Shown piece by piece: positions 30,996 through 43,127 of a DNA stretch of 64,000 nt (position 1 is the first letter of the stretch; every line of letters begins with the position of its first letter). The notes under the pieces are model-generated. The model did no database searches. It had not been told where the DNA came from and saw only the letters and a program-made list of their open reading frames with translations. The stretch lies in NCBI GenBank assembly GCA_025655455.1, contig JAHXIV010000056.1, forward strand, positions 1 through 64,000. The letters run 5' to 3'. A program made the position numbers and the translations under genes. This DNA is from a gamma proteobacterium symbiont of Taylorina sp. (lineage in GTDB: Bacteria; Pseudomonadota; Gammaproteobacteria; GRL18).

Positions 30996-32576
30996 TTAGT
31001 GTTCACGGGTAGCCAGGAATTCAATTTCCGGCCAGCGTTCCATTGTTAAATTAAGATTAACCCGGGTTGGTGCGATATAAGTTAAATCACCACCACCATC
31101 CAAAGCGAGATTATCACTTAATTTCTTCTTAAAATCATCTAATTTCTTTTCATCTTTACAGACAACCCATCTTGCGGTCTGAACATTAACATTTTCAAAC
31201 ACACAATCCACCTTGTACTCAGTCTTTAAACGTTCTTTAACAACATCAAATTGAAGGATACCAACAGCGCCAAGAATCAAATCATTATTATTAAATGGTT
31301 TAAATAATTGTGTTGCACCTTCTTCACTTAATTGCTCAAGACCTTTTAGTAACGCTTTCATTCTTAAAGGGTCTTTCAATCTTGCTCTTCGAAAAAGTTC
31401 CGGTGCAAAATTGGGAATTCCAGTAAATTTTAAATCATCACCCTGAGTAAAAGTATCACCGATGCGGATTGTACCATGATTATGTAAGCCAATTATATCA
31501 CCCGAATAGGCTGTTTCAACATGACTTCTATCCTGTGCCATAAAGGTAATCGCATTGGCCACCTGAATATCCTTAGCAATACGCACATGACGCATTTTCA
31601 TTCCCTTAGTATATTGACCAGAACAAATACGCATAAATGCAACTCGATCACGATGCTGAGGATCCATATTAGCCTGAATTTTAAAAACAAATCCAGTCAT
31701 CTTGTTATCATCAGATTTGACTTCTTCGGTTGTCGTTGCACGATTTTGTGGTGCAGGTGCATAATCAACAAAGGCATCGAGCATCTCATCAACACCGAAG
31801 TTATTAATAGCAGAACCAAAGAAAACCGGTGTCAACAATCCCTCAAGAAACATTTCCAGATCAAATTCATTACTGGCACCGCGTACCAGCTCTACTTCTT
31901 CACGCAGCTCCTCGGCTTGATCACCAATTAATTCATCCAGACGAGGATTATCAAGACCAAGAATGGTCTCTCCTTCCTGGATCTTCCCCCCATGAGTGGC
32001 ACTGAATAATTTAATTTTATCATTATAAAGGTGATATACACCCTTAAAACGCTTTCCCATACCAATAGGCCAGGTAATTGGTGCGCAGGCAATTTTTAAA
32101 ACATCCTCAACCTCATCCATTAACTCAATTGGTTCACGACCTTCTCTATCCAATTTATTAATAAAGGTTAATATTGGTGTATCGCGTAAACGACAGACTT
32201 CCATTAATTTAACTGTTCTTTGCTCAACACCCTTAGCCACGTCAATAACCATCAGCGCAGAGTCCACAGCAGTCAAAGTACGGTAGGTATCCTCTGAAAA
32301 GTCTTCATGTCCTGGTGTATCCAGCAAGTTGATAATGCAGTCCTTATAAGGAAACTGCATCACAGAGGAAGTCACAGAAATCCCCCGTTCTTTTTCCATA
32401 TCCATCCAGTCAGACGTTGCATGACGACTCGCCTTACGACCCTTAATCGTTCCCGCCATCTGAATCGCACCACCATAGAGCAGTAGTTTTTCAGTCAGGG
32501 TTGTTTTTCCCGCATCGGGATGAGAAATAATCGCAAAAGTACGCCTACGTCTTATTTCTTCTAAAAATTCACTCAT
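30996..32576 (-). CDS. prfC: Peptide chain release factor 3
   Basis: [64 protein letters not shown]. Confidence 0.98.
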   Translation of the reverse strand: MSEFLEEIRRRRTFAIISHPDAGKTTLTEKLLLYGGAIQMAGTIKGRKASRHATSDWMDMEKERGISVTSSVMQFPYKDCIINLLDTPGHEDFSEDTYRTLTAVDSALMVIDVAKGVEQRTVKLMEVCRLRDTPILTFINKLDREGREPIELMDEVEDVLKIACAPITWPIGMGKRFKGVYHLYNDKIKLFSATHGGKIQEGETILGLDNPRLDELIGDQAEELREEVELVRGASNEFDLEMFLEGLLTPVFFGSAINNFGVDEMLDAFVDYAPAPQNRATTTEEVKSDDNKMTGFVFKIQANMDPQHRDRVAFMRICSGQYTKGMKMRHVRIAKDIQVANAITFMAQDRSHVETAYSGDIIGLHNHGTIRIGDTFTQGDDLKFTGIPNFAPELFRRARLKDPLRMKALLKGLEQLSEEGATQLFKPFNNNDLILGAVGILQFDVVKERLKTEYKVDCVFENVNVQTARWVVCKDEKKLDDFKKKLSDNLALDGGGDLTYIAPTRVNLNLTMERWPEIEFLATREH

Positions 32577-32647
32577 AAATTTAATTCCAGTTCAACATAT
32601 AATCTAACCGTGCCGAGGAGTCAGACTCTTCTTTCCGGACTCCCCGC

Positions 32648-33124
32648 TTACGGATTGTTATTACCGTAACAATACTTTAATTCTCCTGCAAACAAAAGTG
32701 CATCTTCTTTTCCCTTTTTTGCTGGATAATAATTTTCCCTTACACCAATTTCATTAAATCCAATCGATTCATAAAGATGAATCGCAGACTTATTAGAGCT
32801 TCGTACTTCAAGGTACAATGTTTTTATACCCTTATTCCTGACATAAGAAATTAACCATTCTAATAATCCCAATCCATAGCCATTATTCTGATATTCTGGA
32901 GCTATGCAGATATTTAACAGGCTGACCTCATCCAGTACGGTGCTGAAAATAATATAACCTCTGATTTCATCATCCACTTCGTAAACAAAGCAATGATAAG
33001 CTGAAGTGAAGCAATCTGACATAATTCCCCTGCTCCAGGGAAAATCATAAGCTTCATTTTCAATTGCCATCACAGGTTCAATATCAAAATGAGTCATTTT
33101 GCGGATAAACGAGTCAAGTTTCAT
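32648..33124 (-). CDS. rimI: Ribosomal protein S18-alanine N-acetyltransferase RimI
   Basis: GNAT: AIENEAYDFPWSRGIMSDCF..LLNICIAPEYQNNGYGLGLLEWLI..LEVRSSNKSAIHLYESIGFNEIGVRENYYPAKKGKEDALLF. Confidence 0.93.
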   Translation of the reverse strand: MKLDSFIRKMTHFDIEPVMAIENEAYDFPWSRGIMSDCFTSAYHCFVYEVDDEIRGYIIFSTVLDEVSLLNICIAPEYQNNGYGLGLLEWLISYVRNKGIKTLYLEVRSSNKSAIHLYESIGFNEIGVRENYYPAKKGKEDALLFAGELKYCYGNNNP

Positions 33125-33158
33125 GTTTGATAAGAGCCTTCAGACAATTAAAGTGAAC

Positions 33159-33860
33159 TTATTGAAGTACGCTTTTTATTAAAATTAAATCCTTTAATGC
33201 TTCTTTTTTGTACAATGGATTTCTTAATAAATAGGCTGGATGATAACTCACTATAGCTTGATAGCTTTGATTGTTAATTTCTATAGTATGAATTTTATTC
33301 CTCAATTGATTAAAACTATCGGTTGACTTTAATAGAGCCTGTGCCTGAATTGTACCCAGAAGGATTAAAACATCTGGCTTTACCTGTTCAAGCTGAGTTA
33401 TTAAATGGCTGCGGCAGTTATTGATTTCTGCTTCGGAAATAAGAAAATTTTCAAATGAATGACATTTAATTAACCCGGTAAAAAAATAATTGTTTGTTAT
33501 TCCAATAACATCCAGCATCTTTTTAAATAATGAATGTGAATCATCGGTTAAATAATGACCTTCACGTTCTTCAGCTGCGTTCGGTGCCTCACAAATAAAA
33601 AAGACCTGTGCATCTGCATTGCCCTCACCTGATAATACCTTCAAATGATTTTTTCTTGATGAACAAAGTGAACAGGAAGTTATTTTCCTGATTGATTTAT
33701 TAACAGGAATATTGTCAACTTGTTCCAAAGTGGGTACTTGATCAGAGCTGCTGCTATTATCAACAATTTCTTCAATAATAACATCATCCGGACTGGATTT
33801 TATTAACCAGGTCTGGATACCGATTTCATTTAAATATTGCTGTTTTAAATTCTTATTCAT
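33159..33860 (-). CDS. Family 4-type uracil-DNA glycosylase
   Basis: VFFICEAPNAAEEREGHYLTDDSHSLFKKML, FTGLIKC, SYHPAYLLRNP. Confidence 0.88.
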   Translation of the reverse strand: MNKNLKQQYLNEIGIQTWLIKSSPDDVIIEEIVDNSSSSDQVPTLEQVDNIPVNKSIRKITSCSLCSSRKNHLKVLSGEGNADAQVFFICEAPNAAEEREGHYLTDDSHSLFKKMLDVIGITNNYFFTGLIKCHSFENFLISEAEINNCRSHLITQLEQVKPDVLILLGTIQAQALLKSTDSFNQLRNKIHTIEINNQSYQAIVSYHPAYLLRNPLYKKEALKDLILIKSVLQ

Positions 33861-33878
33861 TACTGCTATTAACTACAA

Positions 33879-35426
33879 TTATAACTGAGGATGAGCTCTT
33901 TCATCAGGTTGAATAAGTTTATTTAAGGCATTAATATAGGATTTGGCTGATGCAATGACAATATCGGTATCAGTCCCCTGGGCATTGACTATTCGTCCTG
34001 ATTTTTCCAGGCGAACAGTCACATCGCCCTGGGCATCTGTTCCACTGGTAATATTATTCACTGAATATAATATTAATTTTGAATCACTATGGATAATTTT
34101 TTCAATTGATTTAAATGCCGCATCCACTGGTCCGCTGCCTTCTGCGGTAGCAGAATGTTCTACTCCATTGACGCTTAATGTCACACCGGCATTGGGTATT
34201 TCACCCGTTTCAGAGCAGACTTTGATTGAAATAAGTTTAATATAATCATCTTTATCTGTTGCTGATGCTTCAGAAACCAATGCCTGAAGATCATCATCAA
34301 AGATTTCATGTTTCTTGTCAGCCAGGTCTTTAAAACGGGCAAAGGCCTGATTAAGACTTTCTTCCGAATCAAATTCAATATTTAAATCCTTTAAACGACT
34401 CTTTAAAGCACTGCGTCCGGAATGTTTTCCTAAAATAATATGCTGGGCTACCCAGCCGACATCTTCAGCCAGCATAATTTCATAGGTTTCACGATTTTTT
34501 AATACGCCATCCTGATGAATACCGGATTCATGAGCAAATGCATTAGCGCCGACAATGGCTTTATTAGGTTGAACGGGAAAACCGGTAATTCCGGAAACCA
34601 GTCTGGATGCCGGGACAATTTGTGTCGTATCTAATGTGGTATCACAGCTAAAAACATCCTGACGGGTTCTAACCGCCATAACCACTTCTTCAAGAGAAGC
34701 ATTTCCGGCTCTCTCACCTAAACCGTTGATAGTACATTCTACCTGACGGGCACCATTGAGCACTGCTGACAAGGAATTGGCAACAGCCAGGCCAAGGTCA
34801 TTATGACAATGTACGGAAAAAATAGCCTTATCTGAATTAGGAATTTTTGCTAATAAATTATGCAGCAGATTGCCAAACTGATGGGGAATATTATAACCCA
34901 CTGTATCAGGAATATTAATAGTTCTTGCTCCGGCATCTATCACCGCTTCAATGACCCGACATAAAAAATCCAGTTCAGAACGTCCCGCATCTTCAGGAGA
35001 AAATTCTACATTATCAGTATACTGCCTGGCTCGTTTAACTGAGGCAACTGCCTGTTCAACCACTTGATCCGGAGACATACGAAGTTTCTTTTCCATATGT
35101 ATCGGTGAAGTTGCAATGAAGGTATGAATTCTGGAAGAGTTTGCACCTTTTAAGGCTTCCCCTGCCCTATCAATATCTTTATCAAGCGCTCTGGCCAAAC
35201 CACATACGGTACTTTCCGTAATGTTATCAGCAACAGCCTTTACAGCTTCAAAATCTCCGGGGCTGGCAATTGGAAATCCTGCCTCGATAATATCAACTTT
35301 CATACGCTCAAGTATTTTAGCGATACGAATTTTTTCGTCTTTGGTCATAGATGCGCCGGGACTTTGTTCTCCATCACGCAAGGTAGTATCAAAAATGATT
35401 AATTTATCAGACATGGCTTGGTTCAC
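33879..35426 (-). CDS. leuA: 2-isopropylmalate synthase
   Basis: [54 protein letters not shown]. Confidence 0.97.
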   Translation of the reverse strand: MNQAMSDKLIIFDTTLRDGEQSPGASMTKDEKIRIAKILERMKVDIIEAGFPIASPGDFEAVKAVADNITESTVCGLARALDKDIDRAGEALKGANSSRIHTFIATSPIHMEKKLRMSPDQVVEQAVASVKRARQYTDNVEFSPEDAGRSELDFLCRVIEAVIDAGARTINIPDTVGYNIPHQFGNLLHNLLAKIPNSDKAIFSVHCHNDLGLAVANSLSAVLNGARQVECTINGLGERAGNASLEEVVMAVRTRQDVFSCDTTLDTTQIVPASRLVSGITGFPVQPNKAIVGANAFAHESGIHQDGVLKNRETYEIMLAEDVGWVAQHIILGKHSGRSALKSRLKDLNIEFDSEESLNQAFARFKDLADKKHEIFDDDLQALVSEASATDKDDYIKLISIKVCSETGEIPNAGVTLSVNGVEHSATAEGSGPVDAAFKSIEKIIHSDSKLILYSVNNITSGTDAQGDVTVRLEKSGRIVNAQGTDTDIVIASAKSYINALNKLIQPDERAHPQL

Positions 35427-35488
35427 TTTTAGTTGTAATGCTCTGTTGTATTAAGCATTATTCTATCATAGTAGATATCAATATTATT

Positions 35489-36253
35489 TTATTTTACTTT
35501 ATTAATTTTGCGCAGCAGATATCCAAACGGGCCGGACAGTGTATAGAGGGCAAACATAGCGAATAAAATAAAGGAAGGTTGGTAAACAATGGTGGTGAAG
35601 ATTAACACCATAATTAAAATACTGACAAAGGGCACTTTATTTTTTAAATCTAAATCTTTAAAGCTGCGGTATTTAACATTGCTGACCATTAATATTCCAC
35701 TGCCTATCGTTAACAAAAAAGATAAATAGCTCATTTGTATACCACTATAATTGTTTTCCGTGCATAGCCATACAAAACCGACCACAAAACCGGCAGCAAT
35801 AGGACTGGCCAGTCCCTGAAAATAGCGTTTATCAGCGTGTCCCACTTGTGTATTAAAACGGGCAAGACGTAATGCAGCACTGACCACATAAATAAAACAA
35901 GCAACCCAGCCGACTTTTCCCAGTGATGACAGAGACCAGGTATACATCACCAGAGCAGGAGCAACACCAAAGGAAACCATGTCAGAAAGACTGTCATATT
36001 CAACACCAAAATCACTTTCTGTATGGGTCATACGCGCAACGCGGCCATCAAGACCATCAAGGATCATGGCAATAAAAATTGCCATGGCTGCCGCTTCAAA
36101 TTGGCCGTTCATAGCAGAAATTACCGCAAAAAAACCACCAAACAAGGCACCTGTTGTAAACAAATTAGGTAATAAGTATATACCTCGATTTCTTTTCTTA
36201 GGAATTTCGTGTTCAGATGCTTCCTGTTCAATCAAATTTTTTTCATTAGCCAT
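35489..36253 (-). CDS. pssA: CDP-diacylglycerol--serine O-phosphatidyltransferase
   Basis: CDP-alcohol phosphotransferase motif DGLDGRVARMTHTESDFGVEYDSLSDMVSFG. Confidence 0.93.
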   Translation of the reverse strand: MANEKNLIEQEASEHEIPKKRNRGIYLLPNLFTTGALFGGFFAVISAMNGQFEAAAMAIFIAMILDGLDGRVARMTHTESDFGVEYDSLSDMVSFGVAPALVMYTWSLSSLGKVGWVACFIYVVSAALRLARFNTQVGHADKRYFQGLASPIAAGFVVGFVWLCTENNYSGIQMSYLSFLLTIGSGILMVSNVKYRSFKDLDLKNKVPFVSILIMVLIFTTIVYQPSFILFAMFALYTLSGPFGYLLRKINKVK

Positions 36254-36290
36254 AACTTTTTTGACAGCTCTTATATTGTATACAATTTAA

Positions 36291-36364
36291 AAGGGGTTGG
36301 AGTCAAATGGAAAGATTACGGAATTAAAAAAATCTGTAGTCATTCCATTTGACTCCGCCCCCTT
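36291..36364. repeat. Palindromic REPIN/MITE-like element, copy A
   Basis: Inverted ends AAGGGGTTGGAGTCAAATGGAAAGATTACGG / CTGTAGTCATTCCATTTGACTCCGCCCCCTT. Confidence 0.85.
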
Positions 36365-36383
36365 ACAAAATAAAACAGGATAA

Positions 36384-37430
<1,047 letters not shown>

Positions 37431-37465
37431 TTATCCTTATATTGTCCAAAAAGTTTTACTATTTT

Positions 37466-37537
37466 GGGTCGCAGTCAAATGGCATATCGACTGATAAATA
37501 TTAAATTCATCATTGAATGCCATTTGACTCCGAACCC
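37466..37537. repeat. Palindromic REPIN/MITE-like element, copy B
   Basis: GGGTCGCAGTCAAATGGCAT ... ATGCCATTTGACTCCGAACCC. Confidence 0.85.
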
Positions 37538-37547
37538 TGTTTATGTC

Positions 37548-38045
37548 TTACACATGTAATGCAGAGTGCCCGCGTGAAATACCCATCACACCGGAACGTA
37601 CTGTCTCTAAAATACTGTCACATTCAAATAAAGCGATGAACGCATCCAGCTTATCACTGGTACCAGTGAGTTCAATGGTATAGGAATCTTCACTGACATC
37701 AATAACATTGCCGCGAAAAATATCATTTAAACGCATAATTTCATCACGAGTCGGCATAGGAGCCTTTAATTTGATGAGCATCATTTCACGTTCAATATGT
37801 TTAACACCATTTTCATTTAAATCATTTAGCTTGACCACATCAATTAATTTATTGAGCTGTTTGGTAATTTGTTCAATAATTTCATCAGAACCCCGGGTGA
37901 CTAGAGTCATACGAGACAGAGTTGGATCTTCAGTCGGTGCAACCGTTAAAGATTCAATATTATAAGCTCTGGCTGAAAAAAGACCGGCTACACGAGACAA
38001 AGCTCCTGATTCATTTTCTAATAAAATAGAAATAATATGACGCAT
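37548..38045 (-). CDS. ilvN: Acetolactate synthase small subunit
   Basis: ACT domain: ISILLENESGALSRVAGLFSARAYNIESLTVAPTEDPTLSRMTLV. Confidence 0.96.
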   Translation of the reverse strand: MRHIISILLENESGALSRVAGLFSARAYNIESLTVAPTEDPTLSRMTLVTRGSDEIIEQITKQLNKLIDVVKLNDLNENGVKHIEREMMLIKLKAPMPTRDEIMRLNDIFRGNVIDVSEDSYTIELTGTSDKLDAFIALFECDSILETVRSGVMGISRGHSALHV

Positions 38046-38070
38046 TATTTATATCCTTTTCCTTTATCTA

Positions 38071-39789
38071 TTAAACCAGTTCACTGTCAGGTGCCAATTG
38101 CATCTCATGATGTCCCTTGCCGGCCACAATCATAGGATAAACATTTTCTTCACGATTGATAATAACATCAACAAAAACCAGTTTGTCTTTCATAGCAAAT
38201 GCTTCTTTTAAAGCATCATCAACATCGCTGGTTTGTTCTACTTTTATACCAACATGACCATAACTTTCTGCCAGCTTAACAAAATCAGGTATTGAATCCA
38301 TATAGGTCATGGCATAACGACCTTCATAGAAAAACTCCTGCCATTGTCTCACCATACCTAAAAAGCGGTTATTCAGATTAATAATTTTAATGGGCAGGTG
38401 AAACTGCAGACAGGTTGCTAACTCCTGAATATTCATCTGAATACTACCGTCTCCGGTGATACAGGCGACCGTTTTACCAGGATTAGCCAATTGTACACCA
38501 ACCGCTGCCGGCAGGCCAAAGCCCATGGTTCCCAGACCACCGGAATTGATCCATTGTCTGGGTTTATCAAATTTATAATATTGTGCGGCAAACATTTGAT
38601 GCTGTCCTACATCTGAAGTGATAAAAGCTTCACCCTGAGTGACATCATACAATTTCTCAACCACATATTGCGGCTTAATCGTTTTTGTTTTCTTATTATA
38701 ACGCAGACAATTTTTCTTACGCCATTGATTAATTTGTTTCCACCACGACTTTAAAGCTTCTTCATCTGTATTACTTTCATTGTTCTTAAGCATTTCAAGC
38801 ATACTGGTCAGTACATCATCAACATCACCCACTATAGGTACATGAACTTTGACTGTCTTTGAAATTGATGCCGGATCAATATCAATGTGGATAATTTTTG
38901 CATCGGGGCAAAATTGTTCAAGATGTCCTGTCACTCTATCATCAAAGCGGGCACCAATTGCAATTAACACATCCGTATCATGCATTGCCATATTGGATTC
39001 ATAGGTACCATGCATACCCAGCATGCCTAAAAATTGTTCATCGGTTCCCGGATAAGCACCTAAGCCCATTAAAGTACTGGTAATAGGCAGATTAAGACGC
39101 TGCACCAGAGAAGTTAATGATTGAGATGCATTAGAAAGTATCACACCACCACCGGTATAGACAACAGGTTTCTTTGCCTGTGCAATTAATTTTAAAGCTT
39201 TCTTTATTTGATAAGGATGCCCCTTGGTGACCGGATTATAAGAACGCATACTAATAGACTGCAAATAAGTATAGGGTATCTTTATATTCGGATCAGTTAT
39301 ATCCTTGGGTATATCAACCACAACAGGACCGGGACGTCCGGTTGAGGCGACGTAAAATGCTTTTTTCAGTGTTTCAGCGAGATCTTTAACATCCTTAACC
39401 AAAAAATTATGTTTAACACAAGGGCGTGAAATACCAACAGAATCGACCTCCTGGAATGCATCGCTGCCAATAAAGGCGGTGGGAACCTGTCCCGTCAAAA
39501 CCACCATTGGAATTGAATCTGAATAAGCCGTTGCAATACCGGTTACTGCATTGGTCATCCCCGGACCGGAAGTTACCAGAGCCACACCTGTCTTTCCCGA
39601 CGAACGTGAATATCCATCAGCTGCATGTACAGCAGCCTGTTCATGACGTGTTAATATATGTTTGACTGAGTCTGCCTGAAATAATGCATCATAAATATGC
39701 AGTACGGCACCACCCGGATAACCAAACAGATATTCAACACCCTCATCTTTGAGAAATTGTGCAATAATCTCGGAACCTGATAATTCCAC
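38071..39789 (-). CDS. ilvB: Acetolactate synthase large subunit
   Basis: ThDP enzyme: VEYLFGYPGGAVLHIYDAL, GPGMTNAVTGIATAYSDSIPMVVLTGQVP, ITGDGSIQMNIQELAT. Confidence 0.96.
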   Translation of the reverse strand: MELSGSEIIAQFLKDEGVEYLFGYPGGAVLHIYDALFQADSVKHILTRHEQAAVHAADGYSRSSGKTGVALVTSGPGMTNAVTGIATAYSDSIPMVVLTGQVPTAFIGSDAFQEVDSVGISRPCVKHNFLVKDVKDLAETLKKAFYVASTGRPGPVVVDIPKDITDPNIKIPYTYLQSISMRSYNPVTKGHPYQIKKALKLIAQAKKPVVYTGGGVILSNASQSLTSLVQRLNLPITSTLMGLGAYPGTDEQFLGMLGMHGTYESNMAMHDTDVLIAIGARFDDRVTGHLEQFCPDAKIIHIDIDPASISKTVKVHVPIVGDVDDVLTSMLEMLKNNESNTDEEALKSWWKQINQWRKKNCLRYNKKTKTIKPQYVVEKLYDVTQGEAFITSDVGQHQMFAAQYYKFDKPRQWINSGGLGTMGFGLPAAVGVQLANPGKTVACITGDGSIQMNIQELATCLQFHLPIKIINLNNRFLGMVRQWQEFFYEGRYAMTYMDSIPDFVKLAESYGHVGIKVEQTSDVDDALKEAFAMKDKLVFVDVIINREENVYPMIVAGKGHHEMQLAPDSELV

Positions 39790-39908
39790 TTTCTAACTCC
39801 CGTATAGCTAACTTTTAAAATAATCGTCTAGTATACCCTTTCAGGATATACGTTTCAGCAAAAAAAACCAATACTCGTAAAAAAATTTTAATCTATTTTG
39901 CTGCAACA

Positions 39909-39945
39909 TAAAAAAAGGGCTGAATCAATATGACTCAGCCCTTAA
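39909..39945 (-). terminator. Rho-independent terminator downstream of the peroxiredoxin gene
   Basis: Minus strand AAGGGCTGAGTCatattGATTCAGCCCTTTTTTT. Confidence 0.85.
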
Positions 39946-40018
39946 CTTTTAACTTTTCTTAAGCACATGAGCTGTGCTTAGAAGAAAATAATATCGATTT
40001 TCGTAACTTATTTTCGTG

Positions 40019-40657
40019 TTATAGTTGATCAGCTTCGTCAGCCAGATAATCAGCAACACCTTCTGTTGTTGCAGTCATACCCTTATCGCCTTTATTCCAA
40101 CCTGCCGGACAAACTTCACCATGTTCTTCAGTGAACTGCAGTGCATCAATCATACGTAACATTTCATCAATATTACGACCCAGAGGCAGGTCATTAACTA
40201 CCTGGTGACGTACAACACCATCTTTATCGATTAAAAATGAAGCACGGTAGGCAATACCTGCACCACGATTATAAGCGCCATCATCTCCGACACCGCCGCC
40301 AACTTCAACATCATAGTCATTACAAATAGATTGTTTTAAATCAGCAACCAGAGGATATTTAACTTCACCAATACCGCCATTGTTGATTGCAGTACTTCTC
40401 CACGCTTTATGAGTAAAGTGTGAATCTGTTGAACAGCCAATCACTTCAACACCACGTGAAGTGAATTCTTCAATACGGTGATCAAAAGCAATCAGTTCTG
40501 ATGGGCAAACAAAAGTGAAATCCAGCGGGTAAAAGAATAATACTGCATATTTTCCCTTAATGTGTTCAGCAAAATTAAAATCTGCTTTTATTTCGCCATC
40601 AGCCATTACTGCATTTGCTGTGAAATCGGGTGCTGCTTTGCCAACTAATACGCTCAT
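40019..40657 (-). CDS. 2-Cys peroxiredoxin (AhpC/Prx1 type)
   Basis: YPLDFTFVCPSELIAFDHRIEEF, HGEVCPAGWNKGDKGM. Confidence 0.96.
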   Translation of the reverse strand: MSVLVGKAAPDFTANAVMADGEIKADFNFAEHIKGKYAVLFFYPLDFTFVCPSELIAFDHRIEEFTSRGVEVIGCSTDSHFTHKAWRSTAINNGGIGEVKYPLVADLKQSICNDYDVEVGGGVGDDGAYNRGAGIAYRASFLIDKDGVVRHQVVNDLPLGRNIDEMLRMIDALQFTEEHGEVCPAGWNKGDKGMTATTEGVADYLADEADQL

Positions 40658-40776
40658 TGTCCATTTCTCCTATGGATAGTTCTTTTAAAGAATAAAGTAA
40701 AAAATAATACCTTAGTGAATTTGTTGGTTATTCTAAAGTATGTTAAAAATGAAAGCAAGTAATAAAGTGTAATTAA

Positions 40777-43071
40777 CTATTTTAGTTTAGCAAAGGCTGC
40801 TGCCATAGCATTATTTTCAGGGGCTGGCTGTTTGGCTATTTTTTTATGCATTTTATTTTTAATTGGCTCAGCGATGGTCTTTTTCGGTGCTTCAACTTTT
40901 TCACTTAAACGCATAGTCAAAGCGATTCTATTTCTTTTTAAATCAACTTCAACAACTTTTATTGTCACAATATCCCCTGCTTTTACTATGTCACGGGGAT
41001 CTTTAACAAATTTATCTGCTAATTGTGATATATGAACCAGACCATCCTGGTGAACACCAATATCAACAAAGGCACCAAAATTAGTCACATTAGTGACAAC
41101 ACCCTGCAATAACATTTCAGGTTTTAAATCCTTTGGAGCTTCAATACCGTCTTTAAATTCAGCAGTTTTAAATTCAGGACGTGGATCACGACCTGGTTTT
41201 TCAAGTTCCTGGACAATGTCCCTGATGGTCAACACACCAAACTTTTCATCAGTATAATCGGCAGGATTCAATGATTTAAGAAATTGTGTATCACCAATTA
41301 ATTTTCTGATATCCCGATTTTTCCGCAATGCAATTTTTTCAACCAATTGATAAGTTTCCGGGTGAACAGCTGATGCATCAAGAGGATTATCACCATTCAT
41401 CACTCTTAAAAATCCGGCTGATTGTTCAAATGCCTTTTCACCCAGCCTGGGAACTTTCATTAATTGTTTACGGTTTTTAAAAGCACCATGTTGTTCACGG
41501 TAACTGACTATATTAGCAGCAATTGTGGTACTTAAACCGGATACTTGCTCCAGTAATGGAATAGAAGCTGTATTGATGTCAACCCCGACACCATTTACAC
41601 AATCTTCAATGATGACATTCAGCTTACGACTGAGTTGTACCTGACTGACATCATGTTGATACTGCCCTACGCCAATTGATTTTGGATCAATTTTGACTAA
41701 TTCAGCCAAGGGATCCTGCAAACGTCTGGCAATTGAAACTGCTCCACGTAGTGACACATCCAAATCAGGGAATTCTTTTGCTGCCAGTTCCGAGGCAGAA
41801 TAAACTGAGGCTCCCGCTTCAGAAACCATAATTTTATTCATCCCGAGTCGTGGATACTGCTTAATCAGATCAGCTGCCAGCTTATCCGTCTCCCGTGATG
41901 CAGTACCATTGCCGATACTGATTAATTTAACCTGATATTTTTGTGCCAGAGCTGCCAGTACATGGATAGATTGATCCCACTGCCTTTTAGGCGCATGAGG
42001 ATAAATAGTAGAATCTTCCAGAAATTTTCCTGTTTCATCAACCACAACGACCTTAACCCCTGTTCTTAGACCCGGATCTAAACCAAGAGTCACTTTCTGA
42101 CCGGCTGGAGCCGCCAATAATAAATCTTTCAGATTATCACCAAACACATCAATTGCGGCGGCTTCCGCAATTTCTCTAAGACGTTTCTTAATATCCATAT
42201 CTAAAGAAACTTTTATTTTAATACGCCAGGTCCATTTCACTACCTCCATCAGCCATGCGTCAGCAAATCTATCATGATTTTCTATAGCATAAAATTGTGC
42301 AATTTTATATTCCATAGTGCAAAGTTGGGCAGGTTTCAAATCATTTTCTTCAATCTCTGTATTAATAGAAAGAAAACCTTCTTTGCGACCTCGAAATAAT
42401 GCAAGAATACGATGAGAAGGCATTTTGTAAAGATTTTCTTTAGTATCAAAATAATCAGAAAATTTACTGCCGCTCTCTTCCTGTCCTTTAACAACCCTGG
42501 AAACCATAACACCATTATTCCAGAGATATTCTCGTAAATTACCAATCAGCTCGGGGTTTTCTGCAAATCTTTCCATCAGGATCTGTTTGGCACCATCTAA
42601 TGCTTCTTTACAGCTTGTAATGGCTTTATCACTATTAATATATTTTTCAGCTTCCAGCTCCGGCTTAAGTTGTGGATCATCTAATAAAGATTGAGCCAAT
42701 GCTTCTAAACCTGCTTCACGTGCAATCTGTGCTTTCGTCTGACGTTTAATTTTATAGGGCTTATAGAGATCTTCGAGGCGTGTTTTAGTTTCTGCCTCAT
42801 AAAGAGTTGACTTGAGTTGTTCAGTCAACTTTCCCTGTTCTGCAATAGTTTTAATAATCACTTCTCTACGCTCATCCAGATCACGTAGATAAATCAGCCT
42901 TTCATCCAGCAACCTGAGTTGAGTATCATCCAGACTAGCGGTTACTTCCTTACGATAGCGAGCAATAAAAGGGACAGTATCACCGCCATCTAATAAGGTG
43001 ATTGTCGCTTCTACCTGAGATTCATGTACTGATAGTTCTTCAGCAATGCGCTGAATAATTGATTTAAGCAT
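40777..43071 (-). CDS. tex: Tex-family transcription accessory protein (S1 RNA-binding)
   Basis: VPFIARYRKEVTASLDDTQLRLLDERL, LGLDPGLRTGVKVVVVDETGKFL, C-terminal S1 domain. Confidence 0.95.
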   Translation of the reverse strand: MLKSIIQRIAEELSVHESQVEATITLLDGGDTVPFIARYRKEVTASLDDTQLRLLDERLIYLRDLDERREVIIKTIAEQGKLTEQLKSTLYEAETKTRLEDLYKPYKIKRQTKAQIAREAGLEALAQSLLDDPQLKPELEAEKYINSDKAITSCKEALDGAKQILMERFAENPELIGNLREYLWNNGVMVSRVVKGQEESGSKFSDYFDTKENLYKMPSHRILALFRGRKEGFLSINTEIEENDLKPAQLCTMEYKIAQFYAIENHDRFADAWLMEVVKWTWRIKIKVSLDMDIKKRLREIAEAAAIDVFGDNLKDLLLAAPAGQKVTLGLDPGLRTGVKVVVVDETGKFLEDSTIYPHAPKRQWDQSIHVLAALAQKYQVKLISIGNGTASRETDKLAADLIKQYPRLGMNKIMVSEAGASVYSASELAAKEFPDLDVSLRGAVSIARRLQDPLAELVKIDPKSIGVGQYQHDVSQVQLSRKLNVIIEDCVNGVGVDINTASIPLLEQVSGLSTTIAANIVSYREQHGAFKNRKQLMKVPRLGEKAFEQSAGFLRVMNGDNPLDASAVHPETYQLVEKIALRKNRDIRKLIGDTQFLKSLNPADYTDEKFGVLTIRDIVQELEKPGRDPRPEFKTAEFKDGIEAPKDLKPEMLLQGVVTNVTNFGAFVDIGVHQDGLVHISQLADKFVKDPRDIVKAGDIVTIKVVEVDLKRNRIALTMRLSEKVEAPKKTIAEPIKNKMHKKIAKQPAPENNAMAAAFAKLK

Positions 43072-43127
43072 TTTTGAGATATTTTCCGCTGATAAAAAAG
43101 GGGACGATTATAAACCATTATAAAAAA

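Noticed and set aside
32612-32645. GAGGAGTC...GACTCCCC hairpin between rimI and prfC considered as a fifth REPIN copy
   Set aside because: Shares only the GGAGTC core, lacks the CAAATG extension and is much shorter; no T tract for a terminator either
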